Source of the DNA: Tridacna crocea
Lineage: Eukaryota > Mollusca > Bivalvia > Cardiida > Cardiidae
Direction: 5' to 3'
NCBI GenBank assembly: GCA_943736015.1
Contig: OX031070.1
Span: forward strand, 22,837,673-22,901,672
DNA: 64,000 nt
Under the pieces are notes generated by a model that worked only from the letters and a program-made list of their open reading frames with translations, did no database searches and was not told the DNA's origin. Below, piece after piece: positions 1 to 12,600 of the stretch; position 1 is the stretch's first letter, and every line of letters starts with the position of its first letter. The translations under genes were made by a program, and so were the position numbers.

Positions 1-49
1 GTGTTTTCAATAGGGTTCTTTCTAAGGGGCGATAATGGGTGCAGATGCA

Positions 50-222
50 TTAACCCATTACCACACAATCCCTACTTTTGATGCCAGCTTTTTCTCCTTT
101 TCCCACAATGTTTTCTAACCTTCACAAAACAAATTTCAAATTTTCAGTCACTTTTATTTTGTTGTCTGCAAATGCTTTCGATTTGAACAAGCCTAAAATA
201 TTATCGTTTGGTAATGAGTTAA
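50..222 (+). mobile_element. TTAA palindromic MITE, subgroup A, left arm deleted
   Basis: TTAACCCATTACCACACAAT at the left and GGTAATGAGTTAA at the right; the first arm of the palindrome is missing. Bases 1-30 are the tail of another copy cut by the window edge. Confidence 0.85.
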
Positions 223-331
223 ACGCCCTTATCACAGAGCATGGCTTATTTGTAAGTGTCCTGTTTTTGCAATCATGTTTTTAGCCAACAGTGATCTTAA
301 ACCTTCAAATTTTGTGTTATAAAGGGATAAG

Positions 332-594
332 TTAACCCATTCCCAAACGACAAACTTTTGGGCTAGACCAAATTGAAAGCATTTGCAGATGACAATTCAA
401 CTCTTGCTGAAAAGATGATTTCTGTCTATGATAGGGTAGAAAACAGTGTGGGAAAAGGAGAAAATGCTGGTTACCAGCATTTTCTCCTTTTCCCACACTG
501 TTGGTTACCAGCATTTTCTCCTTTTCCCACAATGTTTTCAAAAGGCTACCATTCTAGACCCATAAAAACCAGGGATTGTTTGGAAAAGGGTTAA
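332..594 (-). mobile_element. TTAA MITE, subgroup B, with duplicated half-core
   Basis: Ends read TTAACCCATTCCCAAACG and GGAAAAGGGTTAA. The right arm of the core (CAGCATTTTCTCCTTTTCCC) occurs twice, at about 476-498 and 510-532, explaining the extra length (263 bp). Confidence 0.85.
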
Positions 595-685
595 TGATAG
601 TTTATGAAGGACATGACATTGTTGTAGGCCCAGAGAAGTTTTTATGTGAGGCACATAAGGCTTTATTTACTTCATATATTTACAG

Positions 686-3600
686 GACTCACCTCGATTG
701 TGATGCTAAAAGATGGAGGTAGGCTATGTTTTTGCATTCTCAATAATGATACCGCTCTTTTGCTACCTCTTTGATAAGGCTGATAACTGATGATTCTAGA
801 TTCAGAGTTGAATGTAGAATGTTACTGTGGAATACAGCTCATGGGTTTGAGTTTCAAAATCTTTCCCCTAAAATTCTTTATGAAGTTTTATTAAGGTTGT
901 AATACTTGCCAAAAGCGGAGGAATACAGTTTTGTCTGTCTATTTATCTGTTCGTCCAGATAGATATCTTCTACAATCCTTGATGAAAATTGATGAAACTT
1001 CAAAATGTATGTTCCTTATGATAGTCTGCTAATATAGTTTATTTCATCTAATGTCATGTCATGGAAATAGGAACTTAATGTATAATTTCATTGTGAACCA
1101 ACAACAAAATGGCTACATAAAAATGCAAAACACAGTATCTGATGCATCTTTATATAGCTAAGAAAATGAAAGTTCACTCAGGAATCGGAACTTAATCGTA
1201 GCAATTTAAATGCAGTTAGTTTTTGGAAAGAAAGGAACATGCTTGAACCATTACCATACCCTTGAAAAAATAGTAGGAAAAGAGGAAAACGCTGTTAACT
1301 AGTATTTTCTTCTTTTCCCACAATTTTTCCCACCCTTTCAATAACCAGTCCATCTTTTTAGTCATATTTAATTTGTCAGCTACTTATACTTTCAATTTGG
1401 GCAAGTCTGAAAAATTTGTCATTTAGTAAAGAGTTAAATTATCAGGCAATGCAAGTCAGTTATCAGACTGCCCTTTTTGTACAGTTTGATTATTGGTCTA
1501 CACTGTCCAGTATTTTCTTCTTTTCCCACAATGTTTTCAAAAGGCTTCTTTCTTAGGGTTGCTAAAATTCATAATTGTATGGTAAAGTGTTCTTTTACAT
1601 ACAAAGAAATTTTAGACTTGCCCAACTTGAAAGCATTAGAACATGTAGACAAATAATTTAAGAAAGGATAAAAAAAAGAATGTGAGAATAGCAGAAAATG
1701 CTGGTTACTAGTATTTTATCCTTTTCCCACTATGGTCTCAAAAGCCTGTTTCCCCGGGGGTTGTTAAAATTTGGGATTCTGTGGTATAGGGTTAACTGCA
1801 GAAAGGAAACCCAAACCAAAGGACAGGTAACCCTTAGGATATTTCTAACACAGTTATGCCCCTTCCTTGGCTAATAAGTTCATAAAAAAATCAATCATAG
1901 CAAAGCAGTGACACATACATGCAGTGCTCTTGTTGTATTTTCCAGGTTGTTTGCAGACATTATCAATGACTTGGCAATATTTCTAGAGATAATGGGTCCA
2001 AACTTCCCAAGCGTCTTCACCCTCATTTTATGTATATCAGGTGTCCTAAAGGTAAGTCAATGTTTTCAAACCATTTTACAGTTTACATCTGTATAGTAAA
2101 ATTCCAGTAATTTCCATGGCAGAAGAACCAAGAAACATGTCTAAATCAGGCCGTAATTATAGATTACACAACTCACTACAAGCTTCATTATGTGTTACTG
2201 CTCTACTATTAGCATATGACTTCCTTACCCTGAAAGGGTCCTCAATGGTACAGTGTATGACATTCATGTAATCTTACACTCGTCAAAATGCAACGGATTA
2301 ACCCATTACCACACAATCCCTACTTTTGACGCCCCTGAGAAAGAGGCCTTTTGAAAAGACTGTGGGAAAAGGAGAAAATGCTGGTGACCAGCATTTTCTC
2401 CTTTTCCCAAAGTGTTTTCTACCATTCCAAGAACAAATTGCAATTTTTCAGTCACCTATATTTTGTCATCTGCAAATGCTTTCAATTTGGACTGGTCTAA
2501 AATTTTCTCGTGTGGTAAAGAGTTAACAGACAAGCCATTAGATGTGCATGAAATGGTGGAAATGAAAAGGACAGAAATAGTGGGAAAGGAAGAAAGTACT
2601 ATTTACCAGTATTTTTTTCTATTGCCTGAATATTTTCAAAGGCCTTTTCCCTCAAACTTAGGGAGACTTGGAATTGTGTGGTCAAAGGTTAACAGATGAT
2701 TTAATCGAAAGTATCAAGTTGTTGCACTGATATAAATGAAAGTAGTATTGTTTTCCCTCTAATAATTATGTAAATATTGCACTCAGCAATTTTGACGGCT
2801 GGCCTACACCATTAGAACTGCTGCATATTAATCTTCTGTAACACATTATGAAAATTATACCACATTAGTGGAAGCTGACCTTAGTCTGCATGCCAAAAGA
2901 CCATTCTAACTCATTATTTGATATGTTGCTATACAAAATAAAATTCATTGATCCGTTACTTGGTGACCTTGCTTGGTCCAATACCGTACATCTTAAAAAT
3001 GCATTAAAGCTTCATTTACCAGAGCATGGCTCAAATCTATTTCAAACATTTTCAGTCTATTGTTGGGGTGGCTGGGGGAGCTACAAGAGCAGCCTTGACC
3101 TTACATCAGGCTCGCAGAAACAATATGGCTGATGTATCTGCTAAAGATGGCAGTCAGGTATCCAGATTGACTATTTTTCTCTGTAGCAATCAACCATGTT
3201 TTTTTCAGTAGCCTTGAGCTCGAGGATGAATATCTTTAAAAACATTTAGGGAAAAGGTGAAATATAAGGATTTCCCCTTTTACTAAATACTTTTCAAACT
3301 AACTTTACTTGTACCATGTAAGTACGGTACTTTCAATATGATTGAGTGTGAAATTATTTTGTCTGGTACAGAATGAATATGTGTATGAAGTTTGCTGCAG
3401 TTTTCCTATCATTTTTGTCAATTTCAATTTGCATATAATGACCTTTTAATTTCTGATTATCCCTTCTGCTTTTTCCAATCTTAGTTGGACATCATCATGG
3501 CAAAGATTGAAATGCTTAAACAAAGTACACACATCGTCAAAGATTTAAAAGTACTTTCAGAACAGACCTGTCTGAAATTTTGTCCTGTAGTAGATTTAAC

Positions 3601-6600
3601 TCCTTGTAACATAGTCCCCTGTTTGAAACACTCTGGAATTAGAGTCTTTTGAAACATTGATGGAAAAATTGAAATGCTGCTAACCATAGTGTTATCCTTT
3701 GCCCACAATGTTTTTAGGCCTTCTTTTTCAGGCTCATTAAAACTGGGATTGTGTGGTAAAGGATTAAAAAAGATATCAAGTATTCTTTACTGTCTGTTTT
3801 CGGGGGTATACTGGAATCAGCCTGTCTGTCCTTGTATGTGTGTCCGTGTGTCTGTCTGTGTACAAAATACTAGTAAAGATTTTGTGTCGCAAACTCCTCT
3901 TGCAGTTTTCCTTCAATTGTATCGAAATTTTGCATATATACTGATCATATATTGAAGTTTTGCAAGACTCAATTTTCAAGTATCAACTCTTCCTGTTTGA
4001 GGAATTATCTCCCCTTGAACTTGACACTTTTTGCTGTCAAAGCGCTGGCGGAGGTATTTAGTCACATTCAGTGACAGCTCTAGTTATCCAGGCCAGTATA
4101 CGTAGGAGACAATATTTTTTCTGTGTTTATGATTTAGTGCTGACATCTTTTTATACATCTTTTGTAAGAGCTATCCATTATTAGTCCATTGTGTACTTGT
4201 AGGATTTTACATAAGTGTCGAAGCATTATTGTTTTTATCAAACAAATTTACCAAAATCATATGACATGAACCTTGGCTGGAGTCATACACATTTTGGCCA
4301 AGGAGTATAATGAAACTGATAATGCACCAACATGAATGTGAGATTCTACTAATCAAATAAAAGGAAAAACAGACACAAAAACTGTCCTGTGTCATCATCT
4401 TCAGCCTTTATGCTTGAAATAGAATGAAACGATATAGGGGATGTAAAACAAAATATTTTTACAATTTTGTTGATTATAGATAGGTTTCTCTATATACATG
4501 TTCACGTATTTCCTGTTGTGATTTCACTTGAAAATCATAAAACTTACCATCTTGACAACAACGATGTCAAATTTTCTCAACATAGCTAAGTAGCACAAAT
4601 TCAAGCACATGGTGTAATTGGTTTGGCTAGTATATTGTTAGAAATGAGATATGGGTTTAACCCTTTACCACACAATCCTGACTTTTAACAACCTTGAGAA
4701 AAAAGCATTTTGAAAACATTGTAGGAAAAGGAGAAAATGCTGGTAACCAGCATTTTCTCCTTTTCCCACCATGTTTTCTACCCAATCAAAGACAAATCCC
4801 ACAATTCGAGCAGCACTTCAACTGTTGTCTGCAAATGCTTTGACTTTGGACAGGTCTAGATTTTTGTTGTGTGGTAAAGAATTAATACACTGCTAGAGGA
4901 GAATTTATTAGATCAAACTTTTTCAATTTCAAAGGCTAGAGGAATATCTTACATTGAAATATATAAATAAGTACAGAGAAATTCTATAATTTCTGGTTCC
5001 CGCCCAGGTAGCTCAGTGGTGAGCGTATCGGACTCTTGACCTGGAGGTTGTGAGTTCGATACCTGATTGAGGCGAACTTTCTTTCCGGCGTATTTTCACC
5101 GATGTGAGCTTGGCTGTTAAAGTGGCGTTAAACGCCAACGCAACCAACCAAGCAACATAATTTCTGGTAAAAATATCTTTATTGCAGGAAACACTTGTTA
5201 ACCTGGCTGCTTTGATATGTAGTTTTATATTGGTTCCCATAGTAACAGGAAAACACATGTGAGTATCACTGCAATCTGATCCTATATCTACAATATTTTT
5301 AGTTTTTGTGATAATTACATGTAATACTATATTCTACGGTAGTCAAAATTTGAAAAAGGTTTTGAGACTTTTTATCATGTAAGAAAATGGTCATTTTGTT
5401 ACATGGTTATATTTTGTTGTGTGGTACACCAAGGATGAGGAGATGTTTCAGAAAATAGAGAAAAAACTGCTTTAACCCTTTACCACATGATCTTGAGTTT
5501 TCACAAGTTTGCCAGCCCGGGTGGCTCAGTGGTGAGCGTGTTGGATTCATGACTTGGTGTTGTGAGTTTGACACCAGATTGAGGCAAAGTTCCTTTCTGG
5601 CGTATTTTCGCCTCTCACCTCTGCTGAAGCATGTGTCAGTGGCTTTGGAAAGAAAGTAGTGTTAGTACTGGTCTGAGAAAGCCAGGAAACACATGTGCGT
5701 CACCGACCGCCATGATATGACCTTAGCTGTTAAAGTGGCGTTAAACTCCAACACAACCAACCAATTTCACAAGTTTGACAAAGAAATCCTTTGGAAACAT
5801 GAAGGGGTGAAGAGAAAATGCTGGTAGCCAGCACAATGTCTTCTTGCCTTGCACAGAAAGATTCATCATTTGAGCCACATTTATCTGTTTATCTCGTCAT
5901 CTATTTCTTGGAAACATTGTGGAAAAAGGATAATTGATTGTTATTGTGGGCAAATGCTCTTTTTCCCTCATTTTTTTTTAAACAGTCATGTGTAAGGAAG
6001 TAAAAAGTGGGCTTAACCCATTACCCCATAAGGCATTTCTATGGTATCTCTAATTGACCATACATAACAGCAAGGATGAAGCTTTTTCTTATGTGTATAT
6101 GACTCCTTTTGGTAGTATAGAAAACATTGTGACAAAAGATGAAATTGCTCGTGACGAGCAATTTCACCTTTTGCCACAATGTTTTCCAAAGGCTCCTACA
6201 AGTAATGCGTAGAAGTGAGTATCTATGGAGTAAAGGGTTAACCCTTTATCACACACAAAATGTGAGACTAGTTCAAACTCAAACCATTTGCAGACAACAC
6301 AATAAATATGGAACAAACAATGGAATTTGTTCTTGAAAAGTGTAGAGAGCAGGAATAGGAGGAAATATTGGGTTACCAGCATTTTCTCTTTTTCCCACAA
6401 CATTTTCCATTATGTCTTTCTTGGGCCTTTTTTTTTTTTTAAATTAATGTCTTTTAACTCATTACCAAATGACAAAGTTTTAGGTTTGTCCTTATCAAAA
6501 GCATTTGAAGACAACAAACAAAAAAGTGACTGAAAATTTAAAATTTGTTTCCGAAGGGTGGAAAACATTGTGGGAAAAGGTAACCAGCATTTTCTCCTTT

Positions 6601-9600
6601 TCCCACAGTGTTTTTCAAAAGTCCTCTTTCTCAGGGTCGTCAAAAGTAGGGATTGTGTGGTAATTGGTTAAAGGTTTAAAAAGATCAAGGTCGTTTATAT
6701 TTTTGTTTGTAATTTACTAAAATCTTTATTCATGTCATAGGTTGATATGGAGTCTGTACATCATTTTTACATCACTACATCTGTTTGCAAACTACTCCGC
6801 TGTCAGAGGAGTTGTCATGGAGACCATCAATCAAGCCAGACTAAACATTTTACTAAAGGAGTACTTTAAATCAGGAACAATCATGTCTTCATCAGTTGTT
6901 AACAGTAGGGAACCAGTTTTATGGAGTAAGTATATGATTCAAGCCGTTTGAAAAGGGGGTTTTAACCCATTACCAGATGATAAAATTTTAGACTTGTCCA
7001 AATTAAAAGCATTGGCAAATGAAAAAAAGATTTGACTCAAGCAGTGCAATTTGCCTATGGAATGGTAGAAAACATTGTGGGAAAAGGAGAAAATGCTGGT
7101 TACCAGCATTTTCTCCTTTTCCCACAATGTTTTCAATAGACCTTTTCCCCTTTCCCCAGGGTTGTTAAAAGTCGGGACTGTGTGGTAATGGGTTAATGTA
7201 CTTATAAACATTTTGTACCCATGTGTCTTACATGGTCTGTGTAGGCTGACATGGATCAAAACTTTTTTGCTATTTGTAAATTTTTTGCTTGTCCAAGGAC
7301 CATTCTACCTTATTATTGAGGCTGTTGTGATAGATATATAGGATCTGACATGAGTGGACTTTTGAGATAAGATTTTACTAAACGAGTCTAGGGAAATGTT
7401 ATTAAGCGAGCCTTTGGCGAGTTTAATAAAATTTTATCCCAAACGCCAATGAATGTCAGATTCTTTTTATCACATAACGATAAGTCAAAAACTATAGATC
7501 AGATGATGCAAAAACATTCATAAATGCAGCCGCGGTATTTTCAATGAGACCCATTCACTTGTATGAAATGCTTACAAAATGACGTCAAAAATGACGTCGC
7601 ACAAATGTGATATCAAACATGTGTAAGATAAGAAAATTTGTAATGGGTGTATTACACTGAAAACAAGGGAGGTTAATATGTGATAAAAATAGGTTTTATG
7701 AATCCATTATTGTGAGATAACTTGGTTGGTATATTGCATAATGGAGACACATTAACTCTTTACCACACAATCCTGACTTTTAACAACCCTGAGATAGAAG
7801 CCTTTTGAAAACATTGTGGGAAAAGGAGAAAATGCTGGTAACCAGCATTTTCTCCTTTTCCCACAATGTTTTCTACCCTGCTGGAAACAAATTTCAATTT
7901 TAGAGTAACATATAATTTGTCGTCTGCAAGTGCTTTCAGTTTGGACCAGTCTACAATTTTGTCGTTTGGTAAAGAGTTAAACCCCATTTTGCTAGAGCAT
8001 GGTTCACTCATGTATGTGTTTTGCAGGCAGTAACTTCTTTTTCCTTGAAGCAGACCACTTTCACTTGATCACATGCTGGGCTTGAAACAAAGAGGTTGCT
8101 GATTGGAATCCCCAGCTCAGCCAGCTCAAAATTTTAGACTCTATTAACTCTTTACCACACAATCCCTACTTTTGACGCCCCCGAGAAAGAAGCCTTTAGA
8201 AAACACTGCAGGAAAAGGAGAAAATGCTGGTAACCAGCATTTTCTCCTTTTCCCACAATGTTTTCTACCCTGCTGGAAACAAATTTCAAATTTTGAGCTA
8301 CATATAATTTGTCATCTGCAAGTGCTTTCAATTTGGACCAGTCTACAATTTTGTCGTTTGGTAAAGAGTTAAACCCTGTTTTGCTAGAGCATGGTTCACA
8401 CATGTATGTGTTTTGCAGGCAGTAACTTCATTTTTCTTGAAGCAGACCACTTTCATTTGATCACATGCAGGGCTTGAAACAAAGAGGTTGCTGATTGGAA
8501 TCCCCAGCTCAGCCAGCTCAAAATTTTAGACTCTATTAACTCTTTACCACAGAATCCCTACTTTTGACGCCCCTGAGAAAGAAGCCTTTAGAAAACATTG
8601 CAGGAAAAGGAGAAAATGCTGGTAACCAGCATTTTCTCCTTTTCCCACAATGTTTTCTACCCTTCACAAAACAAATTTCAAATTTTCAGTCTCTTTTATT
8701 TTGTCGTCTGCAAATGCTTTCAATTTGGACCAGTCTAAAATATTGTTGTTTGGTAATGGGTTAAATGGAAAACATTAACTCTGTACCAGACAACAAAATT
8801 ATAAATAGGTCCAAATTGAAAGCATTTGCAGACCACAAAATAAATGCGACTGAAAATTGTAATTTGGTTTGTGAAGGGTAGAAAACTTTGTGGTTAAAGG
8901 AGAAAATGCTGGTCACCAGCATTTTTTCCATTTCCATGGTGTTTTCAAAAGGCTTCTTTCTCAGGGTCGTTAAAAGTCAGGATTGTGTGGTAAAGAATTA
9001 AATTGCAGACATCAAATTCATTGTTCCTCATATGATTTGACTTTACTTTGCACAACTAGAAAGCATTGTTGGAAAAGGAGAAAATACTAATGGTCAGCAT
9101 TTTCTCCTTTTCTCATAGTGTTTTCTAAAGCCTTGTCTGTGGGGCTATTAAAGCTCGAAATTGATTACAAAAAAAGTTCTTAAACCATTTCATATTATTT
9201 GTATTTTAGGTACAAGAAGAAAATTTACCATATACCTTGGGTCATCATTAAATAGTTTGTATAATAGGTGGGTAAGATTTTTACCATTCTGCTCTTATTC
9301 AAGGTTAAAACCTAGGATTCTTCTGTATCCTTGGGTGCATCCCTTTGCAGATATTGCTGTGTTGACTCCGAAACATCAGTGTCCTGTCTTGCATTCTGGA
9401 AAACAGCATCGATAGGTACGGTAATTTGGGCTTTCGGCCGAAAAGTGGCTCGAAGGGTGATGTCTTGGTGGTCTCATGCGGGGTACAATTATAATAGTAC
9501 ACTAATGAGCTGATATATTTCTTCCAATTCTTCTTCTCATCCAAAGTGCTGACCATGCTGACCAAGGTACGATTAAATCACTCTGAACCTGCGTTTACAG

Positions 9601-12600
9601 GCTTATTTTTTTTGTTCTTTCAGCACAATGCTGCAGAAAAGGAACAATAATTATTATTGCTCCTAGTGACAAATTTCTGTTTACAATGTTTTGTATGCAT
9701 TCATAGACATGCTTTTCAAGGTTCCTTGCCAGTCAAAAGTAAACAGTGCAGTGGGTAAAATGCATTAAATGTAGGGGTGTTTTTTATCATACTTTTTACA
9801 AGTATGGAAATTATTGGGGAAATGACAGTCTGTTATTGTGCAGTAATACAAATGTTAGTTGAAGCAGAAAAAGACTAGTTAATTCTTTACCAAATGACAA
9901 AATTTCAAAATTAAAAGCATTTGCAGTCGACCAAAAAAAAAATTGTAACTCAAATACAAAAATTTGTTTTGGGAAGTACGGAAAACATTGTGGGAAAGGA
10001 GAAAATGCTGGTTACCAGCATTTTCTCCTTTTCCCACAATGTTTTCTAAAGGGTTCTTTCTCAGGGTCATTGAAAGTCAGGATTGTTTGGTTAAGAGTTA
10101 AAATGTTGCCAAGTGGCTGCATGGTTTGTTTATTTTTTACCTGGTTTTGCAATACATTTTTCTGTCAGTGACTAACACTCAGACTGACTGTACAATAACA
10201 AATTGCCATCTTTACAATAATTTCCTTAACCCTTTCCCAGATGACAAAGTTTAGATTGTCCCAAACTCAAAGTGTTTGCAGATGACAATTTTGAATTTGA
10301 TAAGAATGGCAGAAAGTTTTCCGATAGGCTAGAAAACACCAAGGGAAAAGGAGAAATTGCTCGTTATGAGCAATTTCTTCTTTTCCCACAGTGTTTTCTA
10401 AAGAATTTTACTGCAGACACGTAAAAACCAGGGCTTGTTTGGGAAAGAGTTAAATTCAAATACATGTAGTATGATTTAAATCTATATGCAATCATAACAC
10501 TCACATTTCCTTGTTGCTGCTATAGGGCCTGTGACTTAACCCTTTACCAAACAATCCCTGGTTTTTACGACCCTGAGTAGAAGCCTTTTGAAAACATTGT
10601 GGGAAAAGGAGAAAATGCTGGTTACCAGCATTTTCTCCTTTTCCCACAATGTTATCTTCCTTCTGGAAACAAATTTCAATTTTTGAGTTACGTTTATTTG
10701 GTCGTCTGCAATTGCTTTCAGTTTGGAACGGCCTAAAATTTCTGTAGTTTGGTAAAGGGTTAAAATTCATGTGAATGTTTTCCCTTTTTCAAAGAGTGTC
10801 TTTTTCTGCTATAAATTTGTCATGTTGAAAATCCTTGATGATTTTTTTTTTTTTGCACTTTGATGGGTTAGAATATATTTCTATATGTTGTTTGAAATAC
10901 AGGTATAAACAACACTTTTTTTGTCTTTAACAGTTGGGAGAATGTTGATGCAGTTTTTGAGATCTTCTGCAACAGTCGATATATTTTATGGCTTGATAGA
11001 CAAAAGGGTGAGATTAGTTATAATGATCTGATAATCATTGTGACAGGATTCAATCCCCTCTCAGTTGCACTGCTTAATATTGTTTCAGCTGAGCCCCAAT
11101 ACCTCAGTTGGTAACAGGCAGGACTTGAGAACGAGGTCGTGGGTTGGAACCCAGGCTCAGCCAAGGATTGATGGTAGTCATTGCGACAGAATTTATTCCT
11201 CTCCCATTGCTGGCCATTGTTTTTACAATGTTTTTGGAAGCAACCAGTGGCTTGTAGGCCTAAAGAAAATTGTGAAGGGTTCTGGTAAAAGAGACTCCAG
11301 GAAAGCAAGGATGGGTGTACTGGCCGCCGTGATATAACTGAAATAGTGTTGAAAACGGCATTAACCCATTACCAAACAATCCCTACTTTGGACGACCTTG
11401 AGAAAGAAGACTGTAGAAAACATAAATGACGAAACATTTGAATTACCTCCCTTTCTAAATGAAAGTATTATTTTCTCTAAAATCTACCATTGTCTTTTGA
11501 TTGGCAACGTATTTTTTGCCTGTTGTTGGATCTTCACTAGTTATGTACAAAGGATAGAGTTTTGGTAACAAAATTTATTTCAAAGATTATTTTGTATATG
11601 TCACTTTGACCCAGTAGGTAGTTTGATAGAAAAAATTTATATAATCCTTCTTTCGTATTTCTGATATTGACAATTTGAGAAAGGTAGACTTTCAAATGTC
11701 TCTAGACGAGTAGGCACTCGCCTGCTTAACAATCAAATCAGAGTAGACTATCATCCCTGGCCCATCCTTTGCGCTGAAAGCAGTAATGTATCTATGCTTT
11801 CTTAACCTTTACTCCATAGAAACACGTTTCTTCATATTGCTTGTAGGAGCCTTTGGGAAACATTGTGGAAAAAGGTAAATTGCTTGTGACGAGCAATTTC
11901 ACCTTTTGTCACAATGTTTTCTATGCTATGAAAAGGTGTCGTATACCCATAAAAAAACGGCTTCACCCTTGCTGTTATGTAGGGTCAAATACAGATACAA
12001 TAGAAATGCCTTATGGGATAAAGGGTTCAGACGTGGCTATATCATCTGGTGCCAAATATCAAAAGCCTACAATTTTTAGGTCATGGGGGTTGTGCATTGC
12101 TTAGTGGTAAAGTATGGGACTGGTAACCTTGAAGCCTGGGGTTCAAGCCACACTGGATCCACTGGGTTTTTCCTTAGAGTACCTGTGGACAAGACACCTC
12201 ACAACTCTAGTACAGATAACTGTCCCCAAAGGCGATGTTACTTTTCGACTGGTCACCTCTGGGTACAGAGACAATCCCGACAAAATCAGTTGAAAGTTCC
12301 GCACAGATTTTGTGCGCAAGTTTGAACTCCCATAATTTCACTAGTAGAGCACAAAGCTAGTATCTAAACATACCTGTTGCTTGCGTATTCAATATTCCTT
12401 TGTTTGACATACAAATATTTTCAATTTAAACACTGATCGTGAGAAAACATGGTGCATTTCATCAGTAACTCGAGTTGTTTATGTTCCCAAAAACATACAA
12501 AATGGCCGCCACGCACGATAAATTTTGTCCGTGATTTTTCCTAGATAAACATGTTATAAACGACTTCTATAAGCTCTTTAAATCATGAGTAGTTTAACAA

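Larger units (their letters stand above)
7752..8535 (+). repeat. 392-bp tandem duplication (MITE plus flank)
   Basis: Units 7752-8143 and 8144-8535, with a third MITE starting at 8536. Each unit is a 229-bp MITE plus a 163-bp flank (7981-8143 and 8373-8535) that starts near AGAGCATGGTTCAC and ends at AGACTCTA. Copies differ by only scattered substitutions. Confidence 0.92.

Noticed and set aside
4998-5070. Possible tRNA gene
   Set aside because: Has A- and B-box-like blocks but no foldable anticodon and acceptor arms, and is flanked by a target duplication with a SINE tail.
8152-8403. Recurring small frames with VGKGENAG and QHFLLFP
   Set aside because: These peptides are the MITE core read in frame on either strand and occur in dozens of copies; not genes.
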